A stretch of 64,000 nucleotides of DNA from Brachypodius melanocephalos. Taxonomy: Eukaryota; Chordata; Aves; Passeriformes; Pycnonotidae. Under the pieces are notes generated by a model, which ran no database searches, was not told the origin of the DNA, and was given only the letters and a program-made list of their open reading frames with translations. The position numbers and the translations under genes were made by a program. The stretch is from contig VZSR01003807.1 in the NCBI GenBank assembly GCA_013398615.1, positions 22,022,660 to 22,086,659 of the forward strand, written 5' to 3'. Below, one piece after another: positions 12,937 through 26,400 of the stretch; positions within the stretch are counted from its first letter, which is position 1, and every line of letters starts with the position of its first letter.

Positions 12937-15900
12937 GAATAACGCACCAATCCTCTAGCCTGAAACCAAGCTAGCTCCAAATCACACCAAGTCGATTCCC
13001 TAGAATCCCAGAGGAAGACTATGATCAATATACAACGTATTTTTGCAAGGCTTAAAACACAGTAGGCCTACAACCAATTAATGTATTTTAGAGAAGCTAG
13101 ACATCCTCAATCATGGGTAAACACAAGTCCAGAAGATTAGACTGCTGGAAAACCTATCAGTGAGGTGCAATAGATTGCTATTATTAAAGTTTCTAATGGG
13201 TTCCCATGGAAAGAGTGATTGATTTCCAGTAAAAAGCGTTGGATTCACAACAGGAAAGCTACCACCTGCTTCTGTTTAAAAAGAAGGTCTGAAATGTATA
13301 AAGTAGTTTGTGTTCAGCTTTCTGTTTTCCTGCTGTTAATTCTTTAAATTACCTTTTAACTGCTACTGATACTATTTCTGTTCTGTTCATTAGTCTTCGG
13401 TGGCCTTATCACAGAATTCTCATAACAAACAAGAAATTATCCTCCAAACTTTTATAGCAAATATTGTTACCATCCAACAGTTCACAGAAATGCGACTGTA
13501 TAATGAAATATGTGCTCAGATGTACAGACAATTTCATGGCTGGAGCCAGAAGAACGTAGTATAAGGATGTACAAGAGAGTAAGAGCTATTCCATGCATTA
13601 CAAACTCACACAGTTCATGGAAAGACAGAGAGGAGGGGTTTTTTTTTAAATTGTTAAGAGGAGCAAGTTGCGATTCTGAAATAAACTCGGGCCACAGAGA
13701 GTTCTGGTTTCTATTGAGATGGTACTGTCAGGGCACACTTGGTTTTCAAGCTCCCAAATTTTCTGCTGCTGCCCTCAGTCATTCAGGGAAAAATAGCCCA
13801 ATTCAGACCCACCCGCAATACACAGATTTTGGCTCTGGTTATGCAGCCTGTCATTTTTGAAGGAGAGCCATACATACACATGTTGGTCCACCTCCAGCTT
13901 CCCGTGTCTGCACAGTGCCTCTGGCTGCTTTCAATACTCCACGGCAAAGGGTGGGTGGCTGCTTAAAGATCTATTTAATTTGAGAGCAGCTTCCAACACT
14001 GGATAGAGTAAAGCTCCAAGAGACACATCAAGATGGACATCCTAATATGTTAAACACATTGCTGCCACCCCTATTTTCACTTCCCTTTTACTCTTTTGCC
14101 TGCTTTAAATCCTCCACATACAAGATTAGTTGTCTTGTTAAATTACAGAACAAATGAGTACCCAAATAATTTTCTCCTGCATGTTTTCTGCTGCAAGCAG
14201 CAAATAACAATCCTTCCTTTGCTGACTGGTAGGTCAAGAGAACCAGACCTGCTCTCCCCTCCCTGTTCCCATATGAGCCAATGTTCAGCTAGTGCTCAAA
14301 CACACAGATTCATTGCTCAGAGTAAAGGTCTGGGTTGACATCTCCCAACCAAGTTACAGTAACTGCAATCCCAAATGAGTAAGCATTGCTAATTCTGAAT
14401 ATTTCCTTCACTCCATGAAAAACAGAGTAATTTTTAATTTAAACATGTGGTACATTCCAACTGCTCCACTCAAAACAGCTGTGGATCTCTGGGTTATGAC
14501 ACTTCCTTGACAAAAGGATGGTGAGACCTTAAAGTGAAGCCTCTGAGAGAATTCCTTGGGTTTCAATTGCTGTTCAGATAGAGGTTGATGTTTTTTCAAG
14601 GAAGAGATTTAGCTGACCACACAATAAATATTCTACAGATTCATAATGAATCCATGGATCAAGCACTGGACCCTATGATTTTTGGATTTTTTTTAAAATT
14701 ATTTTTTAAGGAAAGAAAAAAAATTCAAACTGTAGTATACATCGATCTCATAAGCTACTTTGATGTTCAGTATGTGTTGAATGCAAAGAGGCACAATTTG
14801 TTAAGAAACACTGCAGTGTCTTTTATTGATCCACCACCATGCAGATCAGTTGTTCAGGAAGCCTGAACTTACATTACTCACACTTCTGAGGACTTGAATT
14901 TTCACCATAATCAAGATCAGTGTGGAAAGGTTTCCCAGCTATCACAGTCCATTCCTTTTACTTTGTCTCTCAGAAGAGCAGCTGGAGCACATTTCAGCAT
15001 TCCTAGCATGAGCTGACACATCTTCTAAAGGAGGGGAAGGAGAGGTCAGATGTGTGTGCAGCAGTGCCTCTTTGATGCTGGAAGCCTTCTTAACTACATT
15101 TTATTAAGCAAGAATTGTCCTTTAGAGACCTACCTCTTAATTACAAATAAAAGGTGTAGAAACAGCTTCTTCCATTGTTTAATAACTTGTAAAGAAGCAA
15201 TTCTCTCCTCCTGTGGACTGCCTCTGTGCAGTGCATGGGGTGTTTCAGGTTCCCATTATGCCCCCCCTGCCAGTCATATCAACAGCTTCCCCTAGCTAAA
15301 ATTTCTGCTTTAGGATATGATGAGTCACTTAGAAGTGACTGTTCCTTTTTATTGATGAGGGTGTATAGAGCTAGGTCACATGTAAATGAAGGTTGGTCAA
15401 ATGGGTGCCATCCACTTTGACTCAAGTAGTTATTTGTCAGCTGCTCTTATTGTACGTTCTCCTTCACCTAAGGATCCAGCAGCTGTATTTTTGCATCAAA
15501 GCACCGTGACAGCAAGCAGTTCCTGACAGATTAACAATGTAAAACATGGCATTTGGAGCATAGGTTATATGAAGAACCCTGGCTCAAGGCAGATGAAGCA
15601 CCGTCAAAGCACTGTGGTCCATTTAATTTGTCTGAAGGAGTGGTGAGCAATTTAAGTGGCACCATGAAGAAACAATAACCTATCATAGATGCAGATCAAG
15701 ATGAATTTAAGAGAATGATTTTCAGCTTTGAAAATAATATATAGATACTTAAAGGCAAAAGTTTAAGTATAAGTAAAGACACAGATATTTGTTAAGTATA
15801 GGCACAGATATTTGACACAGAAATTGCTTTTTGTTGGTGATAGCAAAACCATGGAGGTAATAAACTTCTTTCCATATGGCAAAAGACAGATGATTTTATC

Positions 15901-18900
15901 TTGAACACACAAACACTAAAAATAATACATTATACACACGATACAATTCTATTGTGAATTAATTCAACCACCAGGAGCTACACAGTCCAGTTCCTCTGAA
16001 CCTAAGCAATAGCAGCCTACTTTTTCTTGTGCTGCTCTTCAGATGCTCTGCTCTGTGTACACCTCCTGTCTGGTATTATTCTTTAGGCAGTTTCATTTCC
16101 AGTATACAACGTTTTAAAGCCAGGAGTGATTTAAATACATTTTTCTCATTCCTAGCTAGCTAGCCCTCTGAATTGTAACACTGGGATTTTGGAGAAAATA
16201 TATGACAATCAGGTAATTAACATATTCTTTTTCTAGTCAAATTTATCTTTTACAGACATGTTACACTCACAAAAGAAGAACAGGATCTTTCTGGATAACA
16301 AAAGATGTCTTTAACATCTTTGTGGATCCCAAAACTGGTTGAAGTCTGTATGCCAGAGAGATTTTCCAGCTGACTTGCCCTTGCACTCTTGTTTTAGAAA
16401 ATACACCACTCTCACCTTGAAAAAAATATTTAAACCATGTTTCCTGCTTTTTTTTACAATGTGCTCCATATGAGGGAGGAAGCAGAACAAAACCCTCTAC
16501 TTACTTCCCTTTCTTACCAGTTCTCCCTTCACATTTTCTCCGATGTGGATGCCAGTCAAGGGCAGTGAGAGTTAATCTCTGGGCTTCCCTTCCAGAGTTC
16601 TGTGTTTCATAGTGCACAGCTTATCTCCTAGGGGAGATGACAATAAACCATGAATTCTCCACTGATCAGAGCAGGCTGTAACCAGGTGATCATCTCCACA
16701 TATAGATGTCTAAAGTCAGGTAATGTGCATTTCCCACATCTATCTTAATGATAGCAAGCCCTTGCAGCCTAAGAGTCTTTGAAGGATCCCAAAAGAGGAC
16801 AGCTCTTACAACCAGCAAATCTCAAATCCATCACAGTGTTAGACACTAAATAAGCCTGTAGCATACAAGCTATTTTAGTCAGGATAGGAAAAGCCATCCT
16901 GGGGAAGACTAAAGGTCTGCCTAGTCCTGTTTTTGACAGTGGGCAGCAGCTGATGCCCAGCAAAGATTTGAGAATGCTGCAAGCAGGAGTGGATGTTTCC
17001 CTGGTGAACTGTCAGAGTACTCAGAGCCCTGTGTCTCAAGATCTCCCTGAGACAGTGAACATACTCCTTTTGTGTTTAATGGTCCTAAATAAAGAATTCT
17101 TTTTTGAATATATTTTTGGAAGTCATATATATTTTCAGCATCTACAGTGCTCTGTGGTAATGGTGAAAATATTTTAATTAGAGGGCAAATGAAGACTCAG
17201 TTTTTTCTTCTGCATCCTGAATGTGCAACCTGATAATTTCATGTTGTGACTCTGCTCATGTAAGAAAAAATCCCAGAAGGCTATTCAGTTTCTCCAAACC
17301 ACTCATGAGCTTTTAGGCTTTTATCATACTTCAAACCCCACTGGCTATTTTCAGGGCTGAACTGTCTTAGCACATTTACTCTCCATGTGCAAATACCATT
17401 ACATTTTTTTAATCACTCTATCAATTTTTTTTTTAGTTTTATTATATTCTCTCTGTGCAAGCAAGCTCAATACTGTACTTTCTAGACTGACTGTTGATGG
17501 TAGCCAACAATGCTGCAAAGAGAATACAATTTTTTTAATAAATAACACAATAACATGGTGTGCTCTCTGTTAAAGTAAATTGATTTTCAGTTGAGAGCTG
17601 ATCAGAAAGGAAAGGGAACTATTACATGCTGGAATAATACTTTGAGCATGGCATTATTTATCCTAATGCTTTAGTTCCTTGCTCTCACTGTTGCCCTAGA
17701 TATTTCCCTCTCTCTAGATTTTCCCTCTTTCTTATCTACCCTCTCCCTCCCCATGGTGGTTATTTTTGCTTCCTTGATACACACGGGCTCCTTGTCTACC
17801 ATAGTGTTGAGAAATTTGTTGGTTTCCACATGTGAAAGTGAAAAATTAGAAAGTGATTCTGGCACCCATATCAAAATTGTAGGAATTTTAAAAGAAAGAT
17901 GCAAAGTCACAAACTTATGTATTTAATATACACCTCAGAAAATCTCTTTGGCTGTTACCAGGTGGCAGAGGATGAGGATGAAGCTTTGGGATGGATGAAG
18001 AGAAAAGAAAAAAAAAGAACAAACTTTTGAACGGATGAATATGGTTCTGAAGGACTGGAGGCACATACTAATCAAATCATGACCTTTCTGGAAGGCACCT
18101 ACAGCAAACGAGACATACTGATCCAAACAAAAGATAAAAAAAGGAAATTTAGTTCATAAGAAAAGCATATGGATTTTGAAGTTATACTTGCCTCATATGA
18201 TAATGAATTGTAAAAATCCCAAATGTTTTAAGAAAATAAAATATCCAAGCTGAAGCAGAAGTATTTTATGCCATTGTTTTAGCTAACGTTTCATCAAAGG
18301 AATAATTTTATCAAAATAAACATATTTAAACTGTTTTTAAAAATTACGTTCAAAATGTAGATGATATTGAAATGTTTTACAGTTCCAACTTTGCTGTATC
18401 CAAAATCTTCAGTAGAAAAGAGCTTCTTGGACAGATTCTGACCAGTCTCACTCATGAGAATAGAGAAAGATGGGGAAAATTCAAAGGCTTCCAACTGTCC
18501 CTTCCCTGACTCATCCCACAGATGCAGGAATCCAAACACGGTGGCATTTATCATCTGTGCCCTGGAATTATGGACCTCACTATCTGAGGATGGAGGCAAT
18601 AAAGCTGAGGAGAGTGTTGCTTAAATTTATAGAGCAGGTGCAAGCATTTACTAAACTTTTCAGAAGACTAGTCTTGCATTTTGAGATGAGAGTTAATGAC
18701 GTGATTATTTTTCTAGTTCAGTAAATCAGAAATAAGTGACTTTTAGTGTTCTCTTAGGCTCTTTAATCTTATTTCAGCTCATCTGCTAAAGGAACCAATA
18801 TATATTTGCAACTTATGACTTTATATGACAGAAGTCAAGCAAAAGAGCACGTTCAATTTAAGAGCTACTCTTCCATGAGAAATTGTGCTAGTTTGGCAAA

Positions 18901-19015
18901 TGAGACACATAACCAAACAGGACCTGAGAAAAAAAAACACTTCCTTTTAAAAATGCAGTGCTAATCATTCAGACTCATTATATCACTTTAATAATCAGAA
19001 TAGCAGGCTTGATTT

Positions 19016-19113
19016 AAAAACAAAACAAAACAAAACAAAACAAAACAAAAAACCAAACCCCCCCCCCAAAAAAACCCCCACAACAACAACAACAACAACA
19101 ACAAAGAAAAAAA
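19016..19113. repeat. Composite (CAAAA)n – C run – (CAA)n tract
   Basis: Six CAAAA units, then an AACC/C10-like block, then eight CAA units. It is the reverse-strand analogue of the T/G tracts elsewhere in the window. Confidence 0.9.
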
Positions 19114-20140
19114 CCCACCCAACTTTAACTGTTTTAGTTACATGGCATAAACAGACAGAAAATCAATTTGAAAATCAAAGCCATTTTGAGAAGGAAAATC
19201 AAAGTCAGGTCATTTCAATCAAAATGCTCTTGCAAATAATGACTGCAAACCTGAACATTAAAATCAATACCACTACTGCTACTAGCCTCCAGTAGTTTTC
19301 CTCACAAAATAAAAAGTCCCATGGGAAACTGTCTCAGCTTGGAAAAGCTGACAGTTTTATTCTCTGCCTTTCCAAAATTAGTTCCTGATGTCACTGTTAC
19401 TTTTCTCTCTAGGGTGCAGCAGTTCTGTTCAGTGAAGCTATGTGACAAAAATCCCACAGAAACTAAAACCCATATAAAGTACTGTTTATAAGGAAGAGGT
19501 TTCCATACCTGAAATGCAAACTTAGGAGCTGTGCTGTAACTGCTCTCTATGGCCCCTCATAATAATTACTTCAGCCAAATACAAACTTACTCCTGCAGTC
19601 TGAAACATCACTCTGCCAACAAGCAGAGGTGGTAAAAGGCAGCAGGCAGTGCCTCTTCCTTATGTGGTGCCCAACCAACACACAACTTTCCCTGATAGCT
19701 TTTTGTAGTAGATAAATTCTTATCTGAGCTTTAAAATGTAAATAAATAAGTAATTAGACAGTGGCCATCTTATTAGTGGTTTGGGTTTTTTTCCATGTGT
19801 GAGAATAAAGACAGGGTAAAATTAATTCTTTCCAGTGGAAAATACTCAAGATAAACCACATTATTTGCATTTTTTTATCTCTGCAGAGGTGTAAATTGCT
19901 ATCACCTTGGGCTTTATATTGCACTGTTAAGGTGCTTCTAGGAAAGGGAAACTAGACAGGAAATTGGCATCATTATGAATTCTTAAGCTGCTTATATTTA
20001 ATCATTAAAAACAGCAAATATTTGAATAATAAACTGGAGGAAATAGACAGTCAAAAATAATTTTTGTAACTGCAGGATTGTGAAAGCATCATTTGCTGAA
20101 TTACCTTGAAACAGAAAAAAGGACTAATCTCCTCCCGTTC

Positions 20141-20234
20141 AAAACAACAACAACAACAACAAACCAAAACAAAAAACCAAAAACAAACAAACAAAAAAAC
20201 AAACAAAAAAAAGCAAACAAAAAACCCCCACCAC
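20141..20234. repeat. Composite (CAA)n / (CAAA)n tract
   Basis: CAA units grade into CAAAA and CAAA units and end in ACCCCCACC. It lies about 420 bp from the CR1 fragment but is not part of it. Confidence 0.9.
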
Positions 20235-20657
20235 ATGACAAACCCTCACACAAAAATCACCTCATCATCAATAAAATTGGAAGACAGGAAAATAGCAATA
20301 AATGAAGATTAAAAAAATTCTTCTCTAGTAGATCCACCTGCATCATTTCATATTGCAGGACATTAGCAGAGAAATTTAAAGGCAATGAACTTGAGAAAAC
20401 TTAAAGAATGGAAAAAGCAATTATAGCACATCCCCAGCTTCCCTGAGAACCTCTGCAAGATCCTCCACCAAACATCAAGTGGCAGAGGATGTTACTCACA
20501 GGAATTGCGACTCCAGGCCAGTTTCAGTTAATGACTGAATTTTAATTGATCCCCACTGTGCCACAGTATTTTTTTGCCTCTGTATTTTACTAAATTCTTA
20601 TAATAAGGCAGTTTTATCATAGTGAGAAATTACCAGTAGGCTAAATCTTAGATACAC

Positions 20658-20965
20658 AAAATGGGTTGTTCAGAAGAAACCTTAAAGATCATTTAGTTCC
20701 AAACCCCCTACAAGGGCAGGGACACCTTGCACTAGACCAGGTTGCTCAGAGCCCCATCCAACCTGGCCTTGAACACTTCCAGGGATGAAGCACACTCACC
20801 ACCCTCAGAGTAAAGAATTTCTTCCGTACATCGAACCTAAATCTCTCCTCTTTAGTTTTAAACTGTTTCCTCTTGTCCTTACACTACCTGCCCATGTAAA
20901 AAGTCATGTTCCCAGATGATGTGCTCCTTTTCCCCTGTCTTTATTTCTGGAGGTTGAAGACCATC
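20658..20965 (-). mobile_element. CR1 LINE, 3' end fragment
   Basis: The plus strand reads the reverse complement of the avian CR1 3' region: CTTAAAGATCATTTAGTTCC, ACTAGACCAGGTTGCTCAGA, CATCCAACCTGGCCTTGAAC, CCTCAGAGTAAAGAATTTCT, TGCCCATGTAAAAAGTCATG. The element is inserted on the minus strand and 5'-truncated. Compared with the CR1 consensus as I know it, roughly 35-40 bases are missing after CCAGGGATGAAGCA (about 20790). The terminal ATTCTATG microsatellite is not evident. It contains no coding sequence. Confidence 0.93.
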
Positions 20966-23019
20966 ATTTCCTAAAGTGGCTGCAAACCACATCTCTTTAA
21001 GAGACTGTGTACCTGACAGGTAGCCTTGCAAGTGTTTTTCAAACACTCTCTGGAATGCAGCATCATTATCTCATTATTAATTTTAGTCTCTATTTTTTCT
21101 TTTGAAAGACACTCTATGTCAAAGGGGTTTAATGACACTAAAACAACTTAGAGACTATTGTGGTTTAACCTGCTTGTACAGGCTGCATCAACTTCATGCA
21201 CCCCATGAGCTGAGGTCCATAGCTACAGTTTTTTTAGAGAAGAAAAGGAAGTCCCATGAACAAGAAATTAAATCAAAAAAGATAAGTTGTGATGTGACAG
21301 GTACATGTTTCCTTTTTTTTTCCCCTGCAAATAAGATACTTTGTTTCTCCTTGACCTCTTTGCTACATGAGCATTAAAAGTATCTAATAATGATAATATA
21401 AAGCCTTAATAGAAAATATCCAGTTGACAGTATATTGCAAAGTTGTACCTCATACTTTATTCTGAGCACTTTCAGATTTCAGGGTATATTCTTGGTTTGT
21501 GGTCGCTTGATCTGAACTGTAAAAGGGTATATGCATTAAAGAAAAATAAACAATTTTAAGACTTTTAATATGTTGTCATTTTCCACTACTGTGTTTATTT
21601 AGAAACTAATTCAAGGCTTCATATTTCACATTCAAATTTTATAAATTTTTGGTCTATACATCAAAATCTTAAAAAAATCTCATTAAGATCAGCATCCCAA
21701 CTGCTTCTTCATGAGGGTTAGACTTTATTTGGTGATTCTAAGATTGGGATATGGTTAAAATCAGTCTTATTTTTACTTCATTGCTCCATGAGGAAGAAAT
21801 TACATGTCTTTTAAAACAAGTTTTTCTTTTCAGACACTGAAATGAAAATTAATCCTATCAAACCATATGATTATCTGTTTTCTGTACCACTGCTGGAGAT
21901 AAAATTTAAACAGTTATATTTAAATAATATTTTTAAATTGATATTTTTTCTGTAAATTTAACGATGAAAGTTGCAAAGCTGTAATCTCTGAATAGAAGAG
22001 AATTATAGTGTAAAAAACATTATCTCAGTTTTGACCAGTGTGACATATTTTTGCTACACAGGCACTTTCTCAGTTGCTAATCTCCAGGGGTTTGAGCAGT
22101 TAAGCTGATGGATGATGGGAAGAGGATTTCTTGACAGCCCAGTAATCTGTCCAGAGGGGAAAGGATGCTGTTGGTCAGGGTTCAGGTACTGGAAGGGCTT
22201 TTGACCAGCCAACCATCTGTACATGTCTGGGAGGCCAAGGGATGTTTTTCCCCACTACCCAGCTCATGGGAATGAAAACAGCACTGCCGAAAATCATGCA
22301 GGCAATGCAACAAAATACTTTATCTGCTCCTGACATAGAGAATTTTCAGCTTTGTGAACACTTACTTTGTTTGTATTGTTCTCAACAGACAGAGATTTGT
22401 GTAAACACTGCCAGTACTATCGAAATTATTAGCACAGCTCCAGTTTCACTGTCCACTCCTCTACCCTTCATCACTGCAGAGCCACTGTGGGCTGCACCAG
22501 AGCTGTGTTAGCACCATAGGTAATTAATTCCACAGACAAGGCTCCCATATCCCTGCACATCCTTCTGGCCATGCCACTACACTGATGGGAGTTACAGTGA
22601 CATTCTCCCTTCGACTGGAGGTCGTATATGAACTCCTGCCCACCGGGAGCAGAAAGCATTCCTCTGCCCACCTACAAACTCTTATGGTACTACATGTCTA
22701 AAATGTCTGTGTAGCCCCAGTGCAGGTCCCTGTTGCCTCCCAGTTCCCTCAAACAAAGGCAGACCCAGCACTCTTTCCCCCATCCTCCAGCCCACGGGCT
22801 GCTCTCTCCTGGTAGGAACCGAAGGTACTGGAGCTGCACGTGAACTACAGGATGCTCCAGCCAGTCCCATGTCAGAGCCAGGCGACCTGAGCATGTCACA
22901 ACACTGTCACATGACAACACAAGGTGCCAGCTTTGAGACTTCTTTTTCCCACAGAAAACCAACTTTAGGGAAGGGGGTCCAACGTGTGAGGTGGGGTGAG
23001 ACAAGCAGACAAGCAGACA

Positions 23020-23040
23020 CACACACCCCCACACCCTCCA
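23020..23040. repeat. Short CA/C-rich tract
   Basis: AC dinucleotides grading into C runs, preceded at about 23000 by two AGACAAGC units. Confidence 0.5.
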
Positions 23041-23426
23041 AAGGTGCACCCACCAGGATCACACCGTTTGCAAGGAAAAGCTGCCTGGCCACATACAAAT
23101 CGACGGTGGTTATAACTGAGAACACTGGCATTGCAAACCACACCACTTCAGGGGCTTCAACTCTGCTCAGTCAGAGGGATTCAAGTGAGGGATTTCCAAG
23201 GGAGCAGACAGCTGTATTGACGTGTAGCTGTACAGTTTATCATGATGAAATGCACCCCTGTGCAGCAATGGCTTACATACTGTGTACGACCATGCAGCAC
23301 CTGGGAGCTGAGGGACTGCATTCCCACAGAGATGAGAACCCATCAACATTTTTTCAACATGCTGGCATAAGGAATGCATCTGCATACACCACTGAAATTA
23401 CATGTGAAACAGGAAGCTACCACAGC

Positions 23427-23477
23427 TTTTTTTTTTTCTTTTTTTTTCTTTCTTTTTTTTTTTTTTTTTTTTTTTTT
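23427..23477. repeat. Pyrimidine (T-rich) run
   Basis: About 50 bases of T with four isolated C. It encodes the Phe-rich end of the 225-codon frame 22869-23546, which is therefore suspect. Confidence 0.95.
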
Positions 23478-26400
23478 AGTCTGTGTAAACCAAAGAAAAG
23501 ACATGGAAAATGTACAGAAGAGGTGAATACGTGTCCTTGTGTCTAAAGCAAGGCATATTGCAAAAATGACATTAAATAAGCTCATTAACACATTATTGTA
23601 ATTCACTGGGCTTCCCCTCCCATGGGAAAACCCAAAATCTAGAATGAAAGATGGTCATTTGGCAGGCAATGCTCCAATGTCACACAGCCCACTCTATCCT
23701 ACCCTGGTTAATCTCTTCTGAGAACAGAAACATATTTCTGAAGAAAGGGACATCTCTATGAAGAGCTAATACCACTTCTCCCTGATGGGGCATAAAAAGA
23801 AAAGTCAATGAGCACAAGATGATACTAGGGAACACACTAAAGACAAAGCCTAGAGGCAGGAGTAGGAATTATCTTGGAGGGGGAAATGAGCTTTTCTTGA
23901 ATCTCTACATGATATTCACCTGTGAATAGGATAGACTTCCAAGTGATAGTTCTGTTGTAAATGTGAGATATGTTGTCTCTAAAACTTACTAATGGATTGG
24001 AAAGAGACATTCAATGTTACCAGACTTTCAGTCTGAAATACCACTCAGTATTTTTCTTTCAATACCTTGGTTAAAAAAAAGTGCAATTCATCCAGTTAAA
24101 GTATTTCTTCCATATATATTTTAGCACAAGGAAGTCAGACAAACACTCCCATGTACAAACACGAAAATATATATGTATTTTAATTTTCATTTGGTCATAT
24201 TTTATTTAACAGAATGTCATTCTTCCTCAATAACCAATGATGATTTAAAGTAGTAGCGCTCTCCAAAGCAGCCTATTGATCACAGAGAACTGATGATATT
24301 TAAATATACAATATATAGAGTGATGTTTCACAAAGTTGCTTTATCTTATGACTTTAGGTTAGAACACAACAGACCAAAATTAACCATTTCACTAGGCCCA
24401 AGAATAAAATTCAAACTGACAACAAGTTGTGAAAAGAGAATAGTTATTGAAACTTTACAGAGAAAGAACATGATTAATAAACTTGGCTTTACAAATCTCA
24501 GACCCCCTGAGTCCTAACAGTACTAAACTGAGAAACAAACAAATTTTATCCTGAGGATACAAGCACTGTTTTAAAACTACTCCTGTAATTTAATTTTGAA
24601 TTTTGATATGGTGCTATAATATTTTCCATAAGGCTCCAAAGTAGATTGCTGCATGCAGAAAGAACATTATTCAGTAGTTAGTGCTATGCAAGTACTACAG
24701 ATCACAAGAGCCTTAAGGCACAGATTGCCAATCTGCAATTTTAGGTGTCACCATGACTAGCTGTTAATCATTATTCTCATAACAGAGCCGTATTAACAGA
24801 TTATGTGAGTGCTTTTGTATTTGCATGAGTGCAGAATCAACAGAGTTAACATGATTTGTGCACAGCCTTTACTGGGACATGAGTACTTCCATGATATGTT
24901 GTTGATTAAATGTTGGGGCAGTAGTTCTTACATGAAGAACGACAACTAACAGTCAGGGAAGGTAACATCTTACATCACAAGAGTTGTTTCATCTACACTC
25001 CTAGGCAGACTCTTTTGTATTCCTCTATGATGTGGTTGGCCTTGGTCTCATTTTCTATCTCACCCTGTTAACCAGAGATTCATACAAGGGAAATATTTTA
25101 AATACTGGTCCTCAAGATCTAGTCTGCAGGTTAGCAGTGTTTTAGGGGTTTTTTACAGTTTTCTTCAGTTATTCATAGAATAAAGCACACACAAAAGACA
25201 GGATGCTGTTGAGAACAAGAGGGCAGGAAAAGGGATGAACAGCTGGGAATATTTTGCAGAGCACATTTCACACAGAAATCCACAGGGTGAAAGAACTAGA
25301 GAAGCAAATGATTTAAAAGAGCCATTATTTTCAAGTTGAACATCAGCAAACTGCAAAACAATTTTTCTCAGGAGTGTCAGGTAATCTAAATGTGCCCCTC
25401 TGAATATATTCATAGCCTTAGAATGACATTTTCTGCTATTTAATTCCTTCTACCATTGCTGCATCAAAGATGCACATGAACCTCAGGGACAACCACACTT
25501 AAAGGAAAGTGATTATACACTAAGTCCCATCAAGGATACAATGCAACCAAACCGTGGAAGCCTTTAAGTTATCATAATCTTAGGCATTACTTGTAACAAT
25601 CACCAATTTAATATTCTTAGGCATTAAGTGCAATGCTTAAAGCTGTCAGTTTCCCTTAAATCATCTCTGCTCTGAGGGACTAATGGCTACAATTAACATC
25701 ACCAGCAGCACTGTTTAAAGACACAGGACACAGATCACCAGCTACAGCTCGAGGGCTGCATAATTAGCACAAGACACCGAGGTTCACAGGGGAGATTCCC
25801 ACACCATTTCCACTCACAGCTTTCCAGAGTAGGTGCTGATACTGGTGTCAGGGCAAGGCAGGCTGTAACTCGAGCAAGTGCTGAATTCTCCCACAAAATT
25901 CTCTTTGCAGCAGAATATATCCCTCCCTTCTATTCCTATGGATGGCTTGGTGGGCTCTACCCTTCCAGCTCCTGCATGCTACATGATACCCACATCCTGG
26001 GAGCTACTGTGGAAACAGCAGCAGCAGAGGCACTTCAGGTTTAGCATATGCATCAGGTTTAAATATAGTGAAACTGATTTTGTGTGGGAAAGTGAGAAAT
26101 GTTATCTCTCCATCCTGATGACAGACATGTCATGGGGTTTGTAAGTCCTCTCTGATGTTACTGAGCAGGTGAAAGCCTCCCTCACTGTTAAACTGGTTAA
26201 CTAGTTCACTCCAAATCCCTAATGTTGTTTCCTCCTAGGCCTGCCACCTTTCCTTACAGCCATAGGGCTCCTTTTTCTCCTTCCATGACTTCTTCAGCCA
26301 GGCAGGACACAGCACTTCTCATATTCCTGGGACCTGTCTACAGGTGAGGCTCTGCTGTTGTCAGGTTCTGACCCCTTAAGTCATGTTCACAAGCTCAGCT

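Larger units (their letters stand above)
9311..20657. other. Gene-free stretch
   Basis: Frames of 116-126 codons occur (11214-11649, 12355-12720, 13510-13860) but show no domain, no codon bias I can see and no splice-consistent partner. Poly-T runs at 10197-10244 and 12892-12933 and A/C tracts at 19016-19113 and 20141-20234 are listed separately. Nothing else is recognised. Confidence 0.6.

Noticed and set aside
23427..23477. Poly(A) tail of a minus-strand processed pseudogene
   Set aside because: No AATAAA and no gene-like sequence on the side where the retrocopy body should be (23478 onward).
22869..23546. Longest reading frame (225 codons) as a gene
   Set aside because: It runs through a pyrimidine tract giving a Phe-rich end, has no recognisable domain, and overlaps equally long frames on the other strand.
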